From Candidatus Competibacteraceae bacterium (GTDB lineage Bacteria > Pseudomonadota > Gammaproteobacteria > Competibacterales > Competibacteraceae): a DNA stretch of 64,000 nucleotides. Under the pieces are notes generated by a model, which was not told the DNA's origin, ran no database searches, and saw only the letters and a list, made by a program, of their open reading frames with translations. The stretch's first letter is position 1. Every line of letters begins with the position of its first letter. Of this stretch, positions 42,287 to 51,749 are shown piece by piece. The stretch lies in NCBI GenBank assembly GCA_016713505.1, contig JADJPA010000001.1, positions 744,001 to 808,000 of the forward strand. The letters are read 5' to 3'. A program made the translations under genes and the position numbers.

Positions 42287-43822
42287 TCATGAAACAACCT
42301 GCCAAGGTCCCGCCAGAGACGCCGGCGGATCGGCCAGCGACTGAAATCTAAGCAACCGTACCACGCTGCGCTGGCGGTGGCCCGCCAGCGGCATGAGGCC
42401 GCGCGCCAGTAGGGCGTGCAGCGCCCGCTCGCCCAACAAGATTTCGGTGGCGGGTTGCAGCACCCGCTCCCCCGAATCCTCATAAGCGTGGCCGGGCAGG
42501 TCATCGAGTTCAGTCATGGCACCGAGCCCTTCCTGCCAGCCGCTTTCGCCGAATTCCGCCGCGATCAATCGCGCGCAGATAAAGGCTGGGTTGCCCCAAA
42601 GATAAGCGGCGGGATCGTGCCCCGCCGGCATTTCTTCGAAAGGAAATGATTCGATGGGATCGGTTTTTGAGCCGTAAGGCAGCCGCAGGAGGACGCGCGG
42701 CAACACCAGACCCAGCCAGGGCGCCACCGCGCTCGTCCTCAGCCGGTTCCAATGCCGCTGATGGTCTTCTGGCAGTGCTGGCCACGAGGTGGGATCGGCC
42801 AACGCCGCCGGCGATGAAGCGCCCAGCGTTTCCGGCAAAGCAGCCGCCAGAAAGGGACCGCCGGCACGGGCGGCCAAAGTTCCCAAAGCGCCCAGCAAAG
42901 CCACGTCCTCGGCCGTGGCGCCGAACTGGTAATCGCCGATCAATAACGACCAGAGCGGTCCGTCGTCCATGCCGGCGCCACGCTCCTCCAGCAAGGCGCG
43001 TAGCTGAGTCGCTGGTGGCTCTCCAGCCGCCGCGCCCGAGTCATCCAACAACTCCTGGCGGGTGACATCTAACAGCTCGATGCAAATTTCCGTGCTGTCC
43101 ACAGCCATGACGAAGTCGTGTACGCTCCGCCACGCCGCCTCTAGGGCTTGAAACGCGGGATGATGCAGGATCGCGCGAAGTTGTTCGCCGGTTGCGGTAT
43201 CCACCGCGGCCACCCAGCTCTTTTGCTGGGGATTGATGTTCACGATGTGCGGTCGGACGACGGCTTGCAGCAAGCCGGCGAGCGCGTCGCTGCTCGGAGC
43301 GGTAAACCGTGCCGGCGCAGGGCTGGCCGGCCGGCCCAACAAACGTTCGAGCAGAGCGGGGTCGTGCTCTTCAGCAGCAGGGCTGGCTTCGGATCGGGCG
43401 GATGCTGGGGCGGAACCCAAATTCAGCTCGGCCGCGGCCCGCGCGAAGCTGGCCGGATCGAGCAGGCGTGCGCGGGTGCGCCGTAAGACTTGGAAAAGTT
43501 CCAGGCGCTGATAGAGCGCGTCAGGGTGAAAATCGTCGATACTTGCAAAACTGATCGCGACGGTGGCGCCGCTGGTTTCGCCAGCGAGCGGCAGACGCAA
43601 TGCGGGCGCCAGCCGCGCCATGACGGCATCGAGCGTATCGGCGTCTACCCGCACCAGCGATCGGCTGGCGCGTTCGCTGGGCGCCGAGGGCGATGGGTCT
43701 CGGTGAGCGCGCCCGCTGAAATCCGCCATGATCAGGATGCGCGCGGGTGCGTCCGGGTTCTGGCGACGCGGAGCCGAAACCGATTTCGGGAGGGCGAACT
43801 GGAATTCCATGCGACCTGGCAT
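42287..43822 (-). CDS. Fused TssB/TssC-like type VI secretion sheath protein
   Basis: 511 residues. The N-terminal about 140 residues look like TssB (VipA): FALPKSV, then ARILIMADFSGRA and a DFHPDALYQRLELFQVLRRTR block. From about residue 185 the sequence follows TssC (VipB): VDTATGEQLRAILHHPAFQ, LEAAWRSVHDFV, RLPYGSKTDPIESFPFEEM, and AAYLWGNPAFICARLIAAEF. TssB and TssC are normally separate proteins of about 165 and 495 residues, so this is a compressed fusion, possibly a specialised or accessory sheath subunit. No other core T6SS genes are in the window. Divergent from vgrG, 163 bases between starts. Confidence 0.75.
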   Translation of the reverse strand: MPGRMEFQFALPKSVSAPRRQNPDAPARILIMADFSGRAHRDPSPSAPSERASRSLVRVDADTLDAVMARLAPALRLPLAGETSGATVAISFASIDDFHPDALYQRLELFQVLRRTRARLLDPASFARAAAELNLGSAPASARSEASPAAEEHDPALLERLLGRPASPAPARFTAPSSDALAGLLQAVVRPHIVNINPQQKSWVAAVDTATGEQLRAILHHPAFQALEAAWRSVHDFVMAVDSTEICIELLDVTRQELLDDSGAAAGEPPATQLRALLEERGAGMDDGPLWSLLIGDYQFGATAEDVALLGALGTLAARAGGPFLAAALPETLGASSPAALADPTSWPALPEDHQRHWNRLRTSAVAPWLGLVLPRVLLRLPYGSKTDPIESFPFEEMPAGHDPAAYLWGNPAFICARLIAAEFGESGWQEGLGAMTELDDLPGHAYEDSGERVLQPATEILLGERALHALLARGLMPLAGHRQRSVVRLLRFQSLADPPASLAGPWQVVS

Positions 43823-43985
43823 GAGGCTGGACCTCCGGGCGTGATGGGGATCCTAAAAGTCTAGCGCATCAAAGACTCGCCGCGCGAAGACTCCGGTCGA
43901 CGGGCGGGCTGGCTCTTTTTTTGCAAAGCGTACTGCTAGACTCAACGTCAGTTGCGGGCGACAACGGGATACGGAGTTCGGAATC

Positions 43986-46187
43986 ATGGCCACCACTCAA
44001 AAATATCGAATGATCGCGGTCAACAGCGTTCTCGGCGAGGACGTACTGTTGTTCGGGCGCATGACTTTTACGGAGCAGCTCGGGCAGTTGTTTGCAGGAC
44101 ATCTGGAGCTGTTCAGCGAAAAAACCGATATCAAGCTGGCGGACGTGCTCGGCACCAACATGACGGTTCGGCTCGCGCTGCCCTACCAGCAGGGAACCCG
44201 GTATTTCAACGGCTTTGTGACCCGCTTCAGTTATGAAGGCACGCGCGGCCTGCGCTACGGCGTCTATCGGGCCGAATTGAACTCCTGGTTGTGGTTTCTG
44301 ACCCGCACCTCGGATTGTCGGATTTTTCAGAATAAAACGGTGCCCGATATCATCAAGGAGGTCTTCCGGGGGCATGGGTTCACGGATTTCAAGGACAAGC
44401 TGAGCGGCAGCTACCGACAATGGGAATACTGCGTCCAATACCGCGAAACGGATTTCAATTTCGTCAGCCGCCTGATGCAGCAGGAAGGTATCTACTATTA
44501 TTTCGAGCATGAAAACGGCAAGAATTCTTTGGTGTTAGCCGACGGCGTCGGCTCCCACGGCGGCTTTCCCAAATATGAATCAGTGCCGTTTTTCCCGCCC
44601 GATGCTCACGATCGCCGCGAGCGGGACGCGCTGTCGGAATGGTTGATCGACCAAAGCGTCCAGCCCGGCGCTTATTTTTTAAACGACTACGACTTTACCG
44701 CACCACGCAAATCGCTGCGCGCGGTGTTGAACCAGCCCAAGGCTCACGCGCAATCCGGTTTTGAAATGTATGACTATCCGGGTGAGTACACGGAGTTGGG
44801 AGACGGCAACAGCTATTCCAAGATTCGCCTGGAAGAGCTGTTGGCCCAGCAGGAAGTCGCGCGGGGGCGCGGCAATGCCGCCGGTTTGGCGGCGGGTTAT
44901 CTGTTCAGCCTCAGCAATTGCCCGCGCGACGACCAAAACCGTAAGTATTTGATCGTTTCGGCCACCCATCACTTGGAGTCGGATGAATACGAATCCTTTT
45001 CTGGCTACGGCATTTCCGGCAAGCCGTACCAGGGCGAAATTACCGCTATCGACGCCCAGCAGCAGTATCGGGCGCCGAGGATCACGCCCAAGCCGGTGGT
45101 GCAGGGACCACAAACCGCGGTGGTGGTCGGCCCGGCGGGCGAGGAGATTTATACGGACCAATATGGCCGGGTCAAATGTCAGTTTCATTGGGACCGCTAC
45201 GGCAAGGCCGACGAGAACAGTTCCTGCTGGATTCGGGTCGCCCAAGGCTGGGCCGGCAAGAAATGGGGCACGGTGTATCTGCCGCGCATCGGCCATGAGG
45301 TCATCGTGGAGTTTTTGGAAGGCGACCCCGATCAACCGATCATCACCGGCCGGGTTTACAACGGCATCAACATGCCACCCTACGCGCTGCCCGATAACAA
45401 AACGCTGTCCACCCTCAAAAGCCTATCCAGCAAGGGCGGCGGCGGCTTCAATGAATTTCGGTTCGAGGACAAGAAGGGCGAGGAGCAGATTTTTCTCCAT
45501 GCCGAGCGCAATGAAGACATTCGGGTCAAAAAGGACGCCTTGGAGTGGATCGGCGAAGAACGGCATCTGATCGTCAAGAAGAAACAGTTCGAGCAGGTCG
45601 AGGGCGAGAAGCATCTGATCGTGAAGTCGGGCGCGGGTGGCAAGGGCGACCAGTTCGAGCAAGTGGCGGGCGAGAAGCACCAGGAGGTCAAACAAGATTG
45701 GAACCAGAAGGTCGGAGGTAGTTTGTCGCTCAAGGTGGGCATGGACAGGCAGGAAAAGGTCGGCCTGAGGCACGCCTTGGATGCGGGCATGGAAATCCAC
45801 CTCAAGGCGGGCATGAAAGTGGTGATCGAGGCGGGGGTGCAATTGACGCTCAAGGCCGGGGCCAGTTTCGTCGATATCAGTCCGGCCGGCGTGGTCATCA
45901 GCGGCGCGCCGTTGGTGCTGATCAACAGCGGCGGCGCGGCGGGGTCCGGTTCGGGAAGTTCGCCGACCGCGCCGACCGCGCCGACCGCGCCCAAGGAAGC
46001 GGCAAACGACCAGCCCGGTCAGATCACCGACACGCAGGCCGCGCCCTTGCAAAAGAAAAGTCAGTCCTTGGACTCTGTCAGCGTCAGCGATTTACAAACG
46101 CCGCAGGCGAAAGCGCTGGCCGCCGCCGCCAAAAACGGCACGCCGTTTTGTGAGATTTGCGAGGCGGCGAAGCGGGGTGGGGCTTGA
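43986..46187 (+). CDS. vgrG: Type VI secretion tip protein VgrG (TssI)
   Basis: 733 residues forming the T6SS spike. The gp27-like head comes first (about 1-370; RMTFTEQLGQLF, then VQYRETDFNFVSRLMQQEGIYYYF), next the gp5 OB-fold (about 375-470; GEEIYTDQYGRVKCQFHWDR and WAGKKWGTVYLPRIGHEV), then the beta-helix needle of repetitive EQVEGEKH/VKSG units (about 510-650). A Thr-Ala-Pro linker encoded by a 9-base tandem repeat precedes a short tail ending PFCEICEAAKRGG. GGAGTTCGGAATC precedes the ATG. Followed directly by an adaptor and cargo genes. Confidence 0.95.
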   Translation: MATTQKYRMIAVNSVLGEDVLLFGRMTFTEQLGQLFAGHLELFSEKTDIKLADVLGTNMTVRLALPYQQGTRYFNGFVTRFSYEGTRGLRYGVYRAELNSWLWFLTRTSDCRIFQNKTVPDIIKEVFRGHGFTDFKDKLSGSYRQWEYCVQYRETDFNFVSRLMQQEGIYYYFEHENGKNSLVLADGVGSHGGFPKYESVPFFPPDAHDRRERDALSEWLIDQSVQPGAYFLNDYDFTAPRKSLRAVLNQPKAHAQSGFEMYDYPGEYTELGDGNSYSKIRLEELLAQQEVARGRGNAAGLAAGYLFSLSNCPRDDQNRKYLIVSATHHLESDEYESFSGYGISGKPYQGEITAIDAQQQYRAPRITPKPVVQGPQTAVVVGPAGEEIYTDQYGRVKCQFHWDRYGKADENSSCWIRVAQGWAGKKWGTVYLPRIGHEVIVEFLEGDPDQPIITGRVYNGINMPPYALPDNKTLSTLKSLSSKGGGGFNEFRFEDKKGEEQIFLHAERNEDIRVKKDALEWIGEERHLIVKKKQFEQVEGEKHLIVKSGAGGKGDQFEQVAGEKHQEVKQDWNQKVGGSLSLKVGMDRQEKVGLRHALDAGMEIHLKAGMKVVIEAGVQLTLKAGASFVDISPAGVVISGAPLVLINSGGAAGSGSGSSPTAPTAPTAPKEAANDQPGQITDTQAAPLQKKSQSLDSVSVSDLQTPQAKALAAAAKNGTPFCEICEAAKRGGA

Positions 46188-46190
46188 GCC

Positions 46191-46724
46191 ATGGCTGTGA
46201 CCGCGCCGCAGATTCTCAGACAGCAGCTTTTCGCAATTCCCGACACCACGGTCTACGCTGTTCTCGACGGTGCTTCGGTTCCCGAGTTGCCGCAAACCCT
46301 GGAACGCTTCGAGGTCGAAGCGGAATGCTTGTTCCGGGGTGAACAGAACCTCGAAATGGCGCAAGTCGCGCCGTATTTGGTGCGGTTGCCCCCGGATGCG
46401 GCGTTTACCGAATGGTTGTTGCGCGAGGGTTGGGGCAAGCATTGGGGTATTTTTATCCTCAGTAAAGCCGATTTACGGGAATTGCGAATGCACTTGCGCA
46501 CCTTTCTCAAGGTCTACGGGCCGGATTTGAAGCCGCTGTATTTTCGCTATTACGACCCCCGCGTGTTGCGGGTTTATCTGCCGACTTGCAACGCGCGGGA
46601 GCTGCAAACGGTGTTCGGCCCGGTGCTGCGCTATCTGGTCGAGGACGAAAAGCCGACGGGGTTGTGGACATTCTGGCCCGAAGGCGAACAAATTCGCAGC
46701 GAGCGGACGCTGTTGGGCGCATGA
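46191..46724 (+). CDS. DUF4123-domain T6SS effector adaptor
   Basis: 177 residues. DUF4123 proteins (Tap/TEC) bind an effector and load it onto its cognate VgrG. The pattern is visible as TVYAVLDGASVPEL near the start, APYLVRLPPDAAF, WGKHWGIFILSKADLRELRMHLR-type helix (about 80-103) and LYFRYYDPRVLRVYLP (about 117-132). The gene begins three bases after the vgrG stop, and the genes that follow are its likely cargo. Confidence 0.88.
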   Translation: MAVTAPQILRQQLFAIPDTTVYAVLDGASVPELPQTLERFEVEAECLFRGEQNLEMAQVAPYLVRLPPDAAFTEWLLREGWGKHWGIFILSKADLRELRMHLRTFLKVYGPDLKPLYFRYYDPRVLRVYLPTCNARELQTVFGPVLRYLVEDEKPTGLWTFWPEGEQIRSERTLLGA

Positions 46725-46756
46725 CGTGCGGCTTGGCTGTTTTAGGGATATAAACC

Positions 46757-47530
46757 ATGCTAACGATTCGAGAATCCCAGAGAAAAACCTTCGAGGAGCG
46801 GGCGCAACAAGCATTTGAAGATGAAATGGTCGCGCATCTTGCGGAATTCTCGCCGCCGCTGTTCAAGACGCTCGGCGAGGCGCAAATGCGGGTCGCGGTT
46901 CGGTTCGGCGTGGATCGAGCGGCCGCGCACGACTTTAGTTTTCGAGGGCCGGTTCGACTTTATCTTGAGATGATGTTGTTGTTTGGCAGCCACTTTGAAA
47001 CCGATCCGCAGTATCCGTGGGCGGCGGAGATGTTGAAGAATCGAGATGTGGAGCAGATGGAGCGCGCGGAGTCGCTCTACGAAAAGATCATGGATTATCG
47101 GGAAAAAGTGATTGGTCCTGACGATATTTATGCGCTTAAGGCTCTCCGGAATGTCTCGATGTTGGCCCAACAGCCGTTGTTAATTCCTTCCGAGGAATTT
47201 GTGGCTTACATGCGCCAGGAAATCGCCCGCGTCTACCCGCAAAAAGCGGCTTATGTGGGGCAAGAAGGAATTGACGCCTTGATTCGTAAAGGCATGGACG
47301 GCGCGCGGCGGCAGCGTTTTTCGACTACTCGCGCAGCCACTTTAATTGTCGTACTGATGCTGGCATTCGGTCATGGCTGCGGGGCCGATCCGCTTTATCC
47401 TTGGATCAATAGAACGCTTAAGGATGAATTGATCGATAATCCAGAAGTGCGGGCCAAACGGCTGGAAAAAAAGGCGCTAACTTGGCTTGAGCATGTGTTG
47501 ACTTACTTTGAAAAGGAGACGCCGAAGTGA
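46757..47530 (+). CDS. T6SS-island protein with duplicated FG-x-DPxYPW motif
   Basis: 257 residues, no assigned function. Proteins of this look often follow DUF4123 adaptors in vgrG islands. A motif occurs twice: FGSHFETDPQYPW (residues 76-88) and FGHGCGADPLYPW (204-216), each after a hydrophobic helix (VRLYLEMMLL and ATLIVVLMLA), so the protein is an internal duplication. It may be a helper or part of the effector complex. GGGATATAAACC precedes the ATG. The stop overlaps the GTG of the toxin candidate. Base composition is more AT-rich than in the housekeeping genes. Confidence 0.75.
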   Translation: MLTIRESQRKTFEERAQQAFEDEMVAHLAEFSPPLFKTLGEAQMRVAVRFGVDRAAAHDFSFRGPVRLYLEMMLLFGSHFETDPQYPWAAEMLKNRDVEQMERAESLYEKIMDYREKVIGPDDIYALKALRNVSMLAQQPLLIPSEEFVAYMRQEIARVYPQKAAYVGQEGIDALIRKGMDGARRQRFSTTRAATLIVVLMLAFGHGCGADPLYPWINRTLKDELIDNPEVRAKRLEKKALTWLEHVLTYFEKETPK

Positions 47531-48027
47531 GTGGACGGAAAAATCCCACCAATCCAAACGCGGGAAACGGTTCTGCTCCCACAGCCTCTACGACAGTTCC
47601 ATGTTCCCCGAGCCGCCCTCCGACAACCGCTGAATTGCAAAACAACCCAACCGTCAGACAAGCGCTCGAACAGGCATGGAACGACTCGCAGCCGAATGAT
47701 CCCACCCAGAGACATGAGGAGGGCGGTTGGATCTATCAAAATACGACGACAGGAGAAATTACGACGCGGCGCGCGCCACGAGGCCAGCAAGCAAGCATAA
47801 ATGTTAACAGTCCTCCTCAAGTTCCCGGATCGGTACCAGTAGGAACATTTCATACACATCCCAATCCCAGCTCAGAAGGATGGGATCCAGGTCCCAGCGG
47901 GGCCGATACTCGAAATGCAAACCGCAGAGGCGTACCGACGTTGATTCGATCGGACGATGGCGTTCATACGACAGGTCCCGATAGTCGGCGCGGTGGGTTG
48001 GGTGGTGGTTCGGGCTTCCCGCCATGA
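47527..48027 (+). CDS. JAMM/JAB-like toxin candidate (T6SS cargo)
   Basis: 166 residues, GTG start overlapping the previous stop. The N-terminus is a Pro/Thr/Asn-rich linker. The core has HEEGGWIYQNTTTGE (about 63-77), GTFHTHPNP (about 107-115) and PSGADTRNA (about 123-131). Glu65, His109, His111 and the S124-x-x-D127 set match the E...HxH...SxxD zinc signature of JAMM/MPN metallopeptidases, though with 12 residues, not 7, between HxH and S. Similar cores are found at the ends of Rhs-type polymorphic toxins. Together with VgrG and DUF4123, a delivered isopeptidase- or protease-like effector is likely; activity is inferred. Confidence 0.7.
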   Translation: MSGRKNPTNPNAGNGSAPTASTTVPCSPSRPPTTAELQNNPTVRQALEQAWNDSQPNDPTQRHEEGGWIYQNTTTGEITTRRAPRGQQASINVNSPPQVPGSVPVGTFHTHPNPSSEGWDPGPSGADTRNANRRGVPTLIRSDDGVHTTGPDSRRGGLGGGSGFPP

Positions 48028-48080
48028 AACTTTTAAAAATAACGACGATGGTGCTATGTTTGTCAGCGTGTCATCTTTGA
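48024..48080 (+). pseudogene. Lipoprotein leader cut off by in-frame TGA (5' part of immunity gene)
   Basis: An ATG overlapping the toxin stop (ATGA at 48024) begins MKLLKITTMVLCLSACHL, a signal sequence with a perfect LSAC lipobox, and then meets TGA at 48078-48080. Reading on in the same frame gives NCAQEYQA and runs directly into the 48105 gene. This looks like the 5' part of one original lipoprotein gene (111 codons, 48024-48356) with a nonsense mutation. A sequencing error in the TTTGAAA context is possible. Confidence 0.6.
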
Positions 48081-48104
48081 AATTGCGCCCAAGAGTATCA
48101 AGCA

Positions 48105-48356
48105 ATGGCAACAACACTCGACATAACGAATCTCGGTCAGCCCAATATCTCTCGTGAAAAGGCTTTACAAATCGCTCGTGGGGACGCGGAGAAAGTTTAC
48201 CGAGATCTCTCCGAGTATCGGATAGATAGCAAACTTGAACAGGATGGCTGGCACATCGATTTCGAACTTAAAGATCCCGACCTCGACGGAGGGGGTCCAC
48301 ATTACTTGATCGATCCGCTAAACGGTCGGATTGTATCGAAGAGATACGAGCAGTAG
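48105..48356 (+). CDS. Candidate immunity protein for the JAMM-like toxin (PepSY-like)
   Basis: 83 residues: ISREKALQIARGDAEKVYRD, then a DGWHIDFELKDP strand and GGPHYLIDPLNGRIVSKRY, a PepSY-like layout typical of small immunity proteins next to such toxins. The position immediately after the toxin candidate supports that role. From this ATG the product would be cytoplasmic, with only a weak AAGAG ribosome site. The same frame runs upstream, through one TGA, into a lipoprotein signal sequence starting at 48024, so the original product was probably a periplasmic lipoprotein. Whether the short form still protects is unknown. Confidence 0.65.
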   Translation: MATTLDITNLGQPNISREKALQIARGDAEKVYRDLSEYRIDSKLEQDGWHIDFELKDPDLDGGGPHYLIDPLNGRIVSKRYEQ

Positions 48357-48426
48357 CGCATGGAAAGCCGATCGGTAATTAGCGAGCATTTTGAATGTTG
48401 TTTTATGCGGAAAGCACCCGATCACC

Positions 48427-49658
48427 TCAAACAATTACCTCTCCACAACCCGGATGACTGAGAAACGCTATTGGGCTCGCACTCAGCCCATAAGCCCCCG
48501 ACTGAAAAACCACGATGAAATCGCCGACCTCGGCTTTCGGTAATTCCATCCGGTCGGCGAGAATATCCAACGGCGTGCACAGCGGACCCACGACATTCAC
48601 GATTTCCTTTTCGCTCTCGATCATCCGATTACCCACCGTCACCGGATAGTTCTTGCGCACCACTTGCCCGAAATTACCGGACGCCGCTAAATGGTGGTGC
48701 AGGCCGCCGTTGGTGATCAAAAAAACCTGGCCGCGCGAGATTTTGCGATCTACGACCTCGGCGACGTAAACGCCTGCTTCGCCCACCAAATAGCGGCCCA
48801 ATTCCAATATCACCCGCGCCTCCGGTAGCTGCTTCCTTACAATCGGCAGCCAGCGTTCCAGATTGGCGGCGATGGGTTCTAAATCCAACGGCGTATCGCC
48901 GGGAAAATAGGGAATGCCAAAGCCGCCGCCGATGTTGAGCAGGCGAATCGGCCCCGGTGCGTCGGTCGCCAACCGCAGCGCCAATTCAAAGGTGCGATTC
49001 TGCGCCTCGACGATGGCGGTGGCGCGCAGATTTTGCGAACCGCTGAAGATGTGAAAACCCTGAAACGCTAAACCCAATTCGCCGATCCGGCCCAGCAATG
49101 CGGGAACCTGTTCGGCGTCCACCCCAAAAGGTTTCGGCCCGCCGCCCATTTTCATCCCGGCGGTTTTCAACTCGAAATCCGGATTGACCCGTACCGCCAC
49201 CCGCGCCGGCCGGCGCTGTTCCTGACTCAACCGAGCGACCCTTTCGGTCTCGTTGCAGGATTCCAGATTGAGGGTGATGCCGGCGGCGATGGCGGCGGCC
49301 AGCTCGACCGGTCGCTTGCCGGGTCCGGCGAAACTGATCCGGCCGGGATCCATGCCGGTATCCAGCGCCACCTTCAACTCGCCGAGCGAGGCCACGTCCA
49401 AACCATCGACTAGCCCGGCCATGTGCTGGACCACCGCCGGCATCGGATTGGCCTTGATCGCATAATGCAGCTCGACGGCGGGCGGCAGCGTACGGCGCAA
49501 CAGCGCCACTCGCTCGTTTAACAGCCGCCGGTCGTAGGCGTAAAACGGGGTCTGGCCGACCCGCGCCGCCAGTTGCGTCAGCGGAATGCCTCCCACGCTC
49601 AGGCAGCCGTCGATCACCGGAAATTGCGCCATCGGCGGATGAACCGGGCGCTCGTTGT

Positions 49659-49662
<4 letters not shown>
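48427..49662 (-). CDS. PLP-dependent decarboxylase, exosortase A system-associated
   Basis: 411 residues of the fold type III (ornithine/diaminopimelate decarboxylase-like) family. The PLP lysine lies in LHYAIKANPMPAV (about 63-75). NIGGGFGIPYFPGD binds the phosphate, and the late GPLCTPLDILADRMELP carries the active-site Cys. The sequence fits the subgroup that accompanies exosortase A/EpsH exopolysaccharide loci instead of lysine synthesis. It overlaps the acyl-CoA ligase gene by four bases. No exosortase, glycosyltransferase or ACP gene is seen nearby. The substrate of this subgroup is not established. Confidence 0.87.
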
Positions 49663-51248
<1,586 letters not shown>

Positions 51249-51377
51249 GGTGGAGTTCCAGCGCGTTTTCTATTTTTATCGACCCTATCAATCATAGGTC
51301 CTTCCAAAGGCTTGGAGTAGGGCGTAGCTTCCGATTTCAGTCCGTATCAGGAAATTGATCGACGAGCCAGCACACGC

Positions 51378-51626
51378 ATGAACTTAGGGGCTTGCAAAAT
51401 TAAAATCGTGCTTTTTTCGACGGTCGGCTGTCATCTGTGCGAGCGGGCGGAAGCGTTGCTTCGCCGGCACGCCGATATCGCGCTCAAACTCGTGGAAATT
51501 GTCGACGATCCGGTATTGCTGGAACGTTATGGCGTTCGCATTCCCGTGGCGCTGCACGCGGGAACCGGCCGGGAATTGGACTGGCCGTTTGACGCCACCG
51601 CATTGCAGCGCTGGTTGGACGGTTAA
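51378..51626 (+). CDS. Glutaredoxin/DUF836-like thioredoxin-fold protein
   Basis: 82 residues with a thioredoxin-fold start: KIVLFSTVGCHLCERAEALL with CHLC as the redox motif (about residues 18-21), and the cis-Pro segment YGVRIPVAL (about 51-59). Such short proteins reduce disulfides or act as redox carriers in the cytoplasm. Divergent from the ligase gene; no clear ribosome site was seen before the ATG (ATCGACGAGCCAGCACACGC). Confidence 0.85.
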   Translation: MNLGACKIKIVLFSTVGCHLCERAEALLRRHADIALKLVEIVDDPVLLERYGVRIPVALHAGTGRELDWPFDATALQRWLDG

Positions 51627-51749
51627 ACGTGTTGGGGTCATGGGGTCTTGCATTGCATGAACGCCGATCCGATACCATAATCAAATCAGCACTCGAATGA
51701 ACATCTTACCGCCAAATCCTGAATCCCACGACACAGCGAGGACCGACCC

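Noticed and set aside
48078..48080. TGA as a selenocysteine codon in the immunity gene
   Set aside because: It lies two residues after the lipid-anchored Cys, no SECIS-like hairpin was apparent after it, and immunity proteins of this type are not selenoproteins; a nonsense change or read error is simpler.
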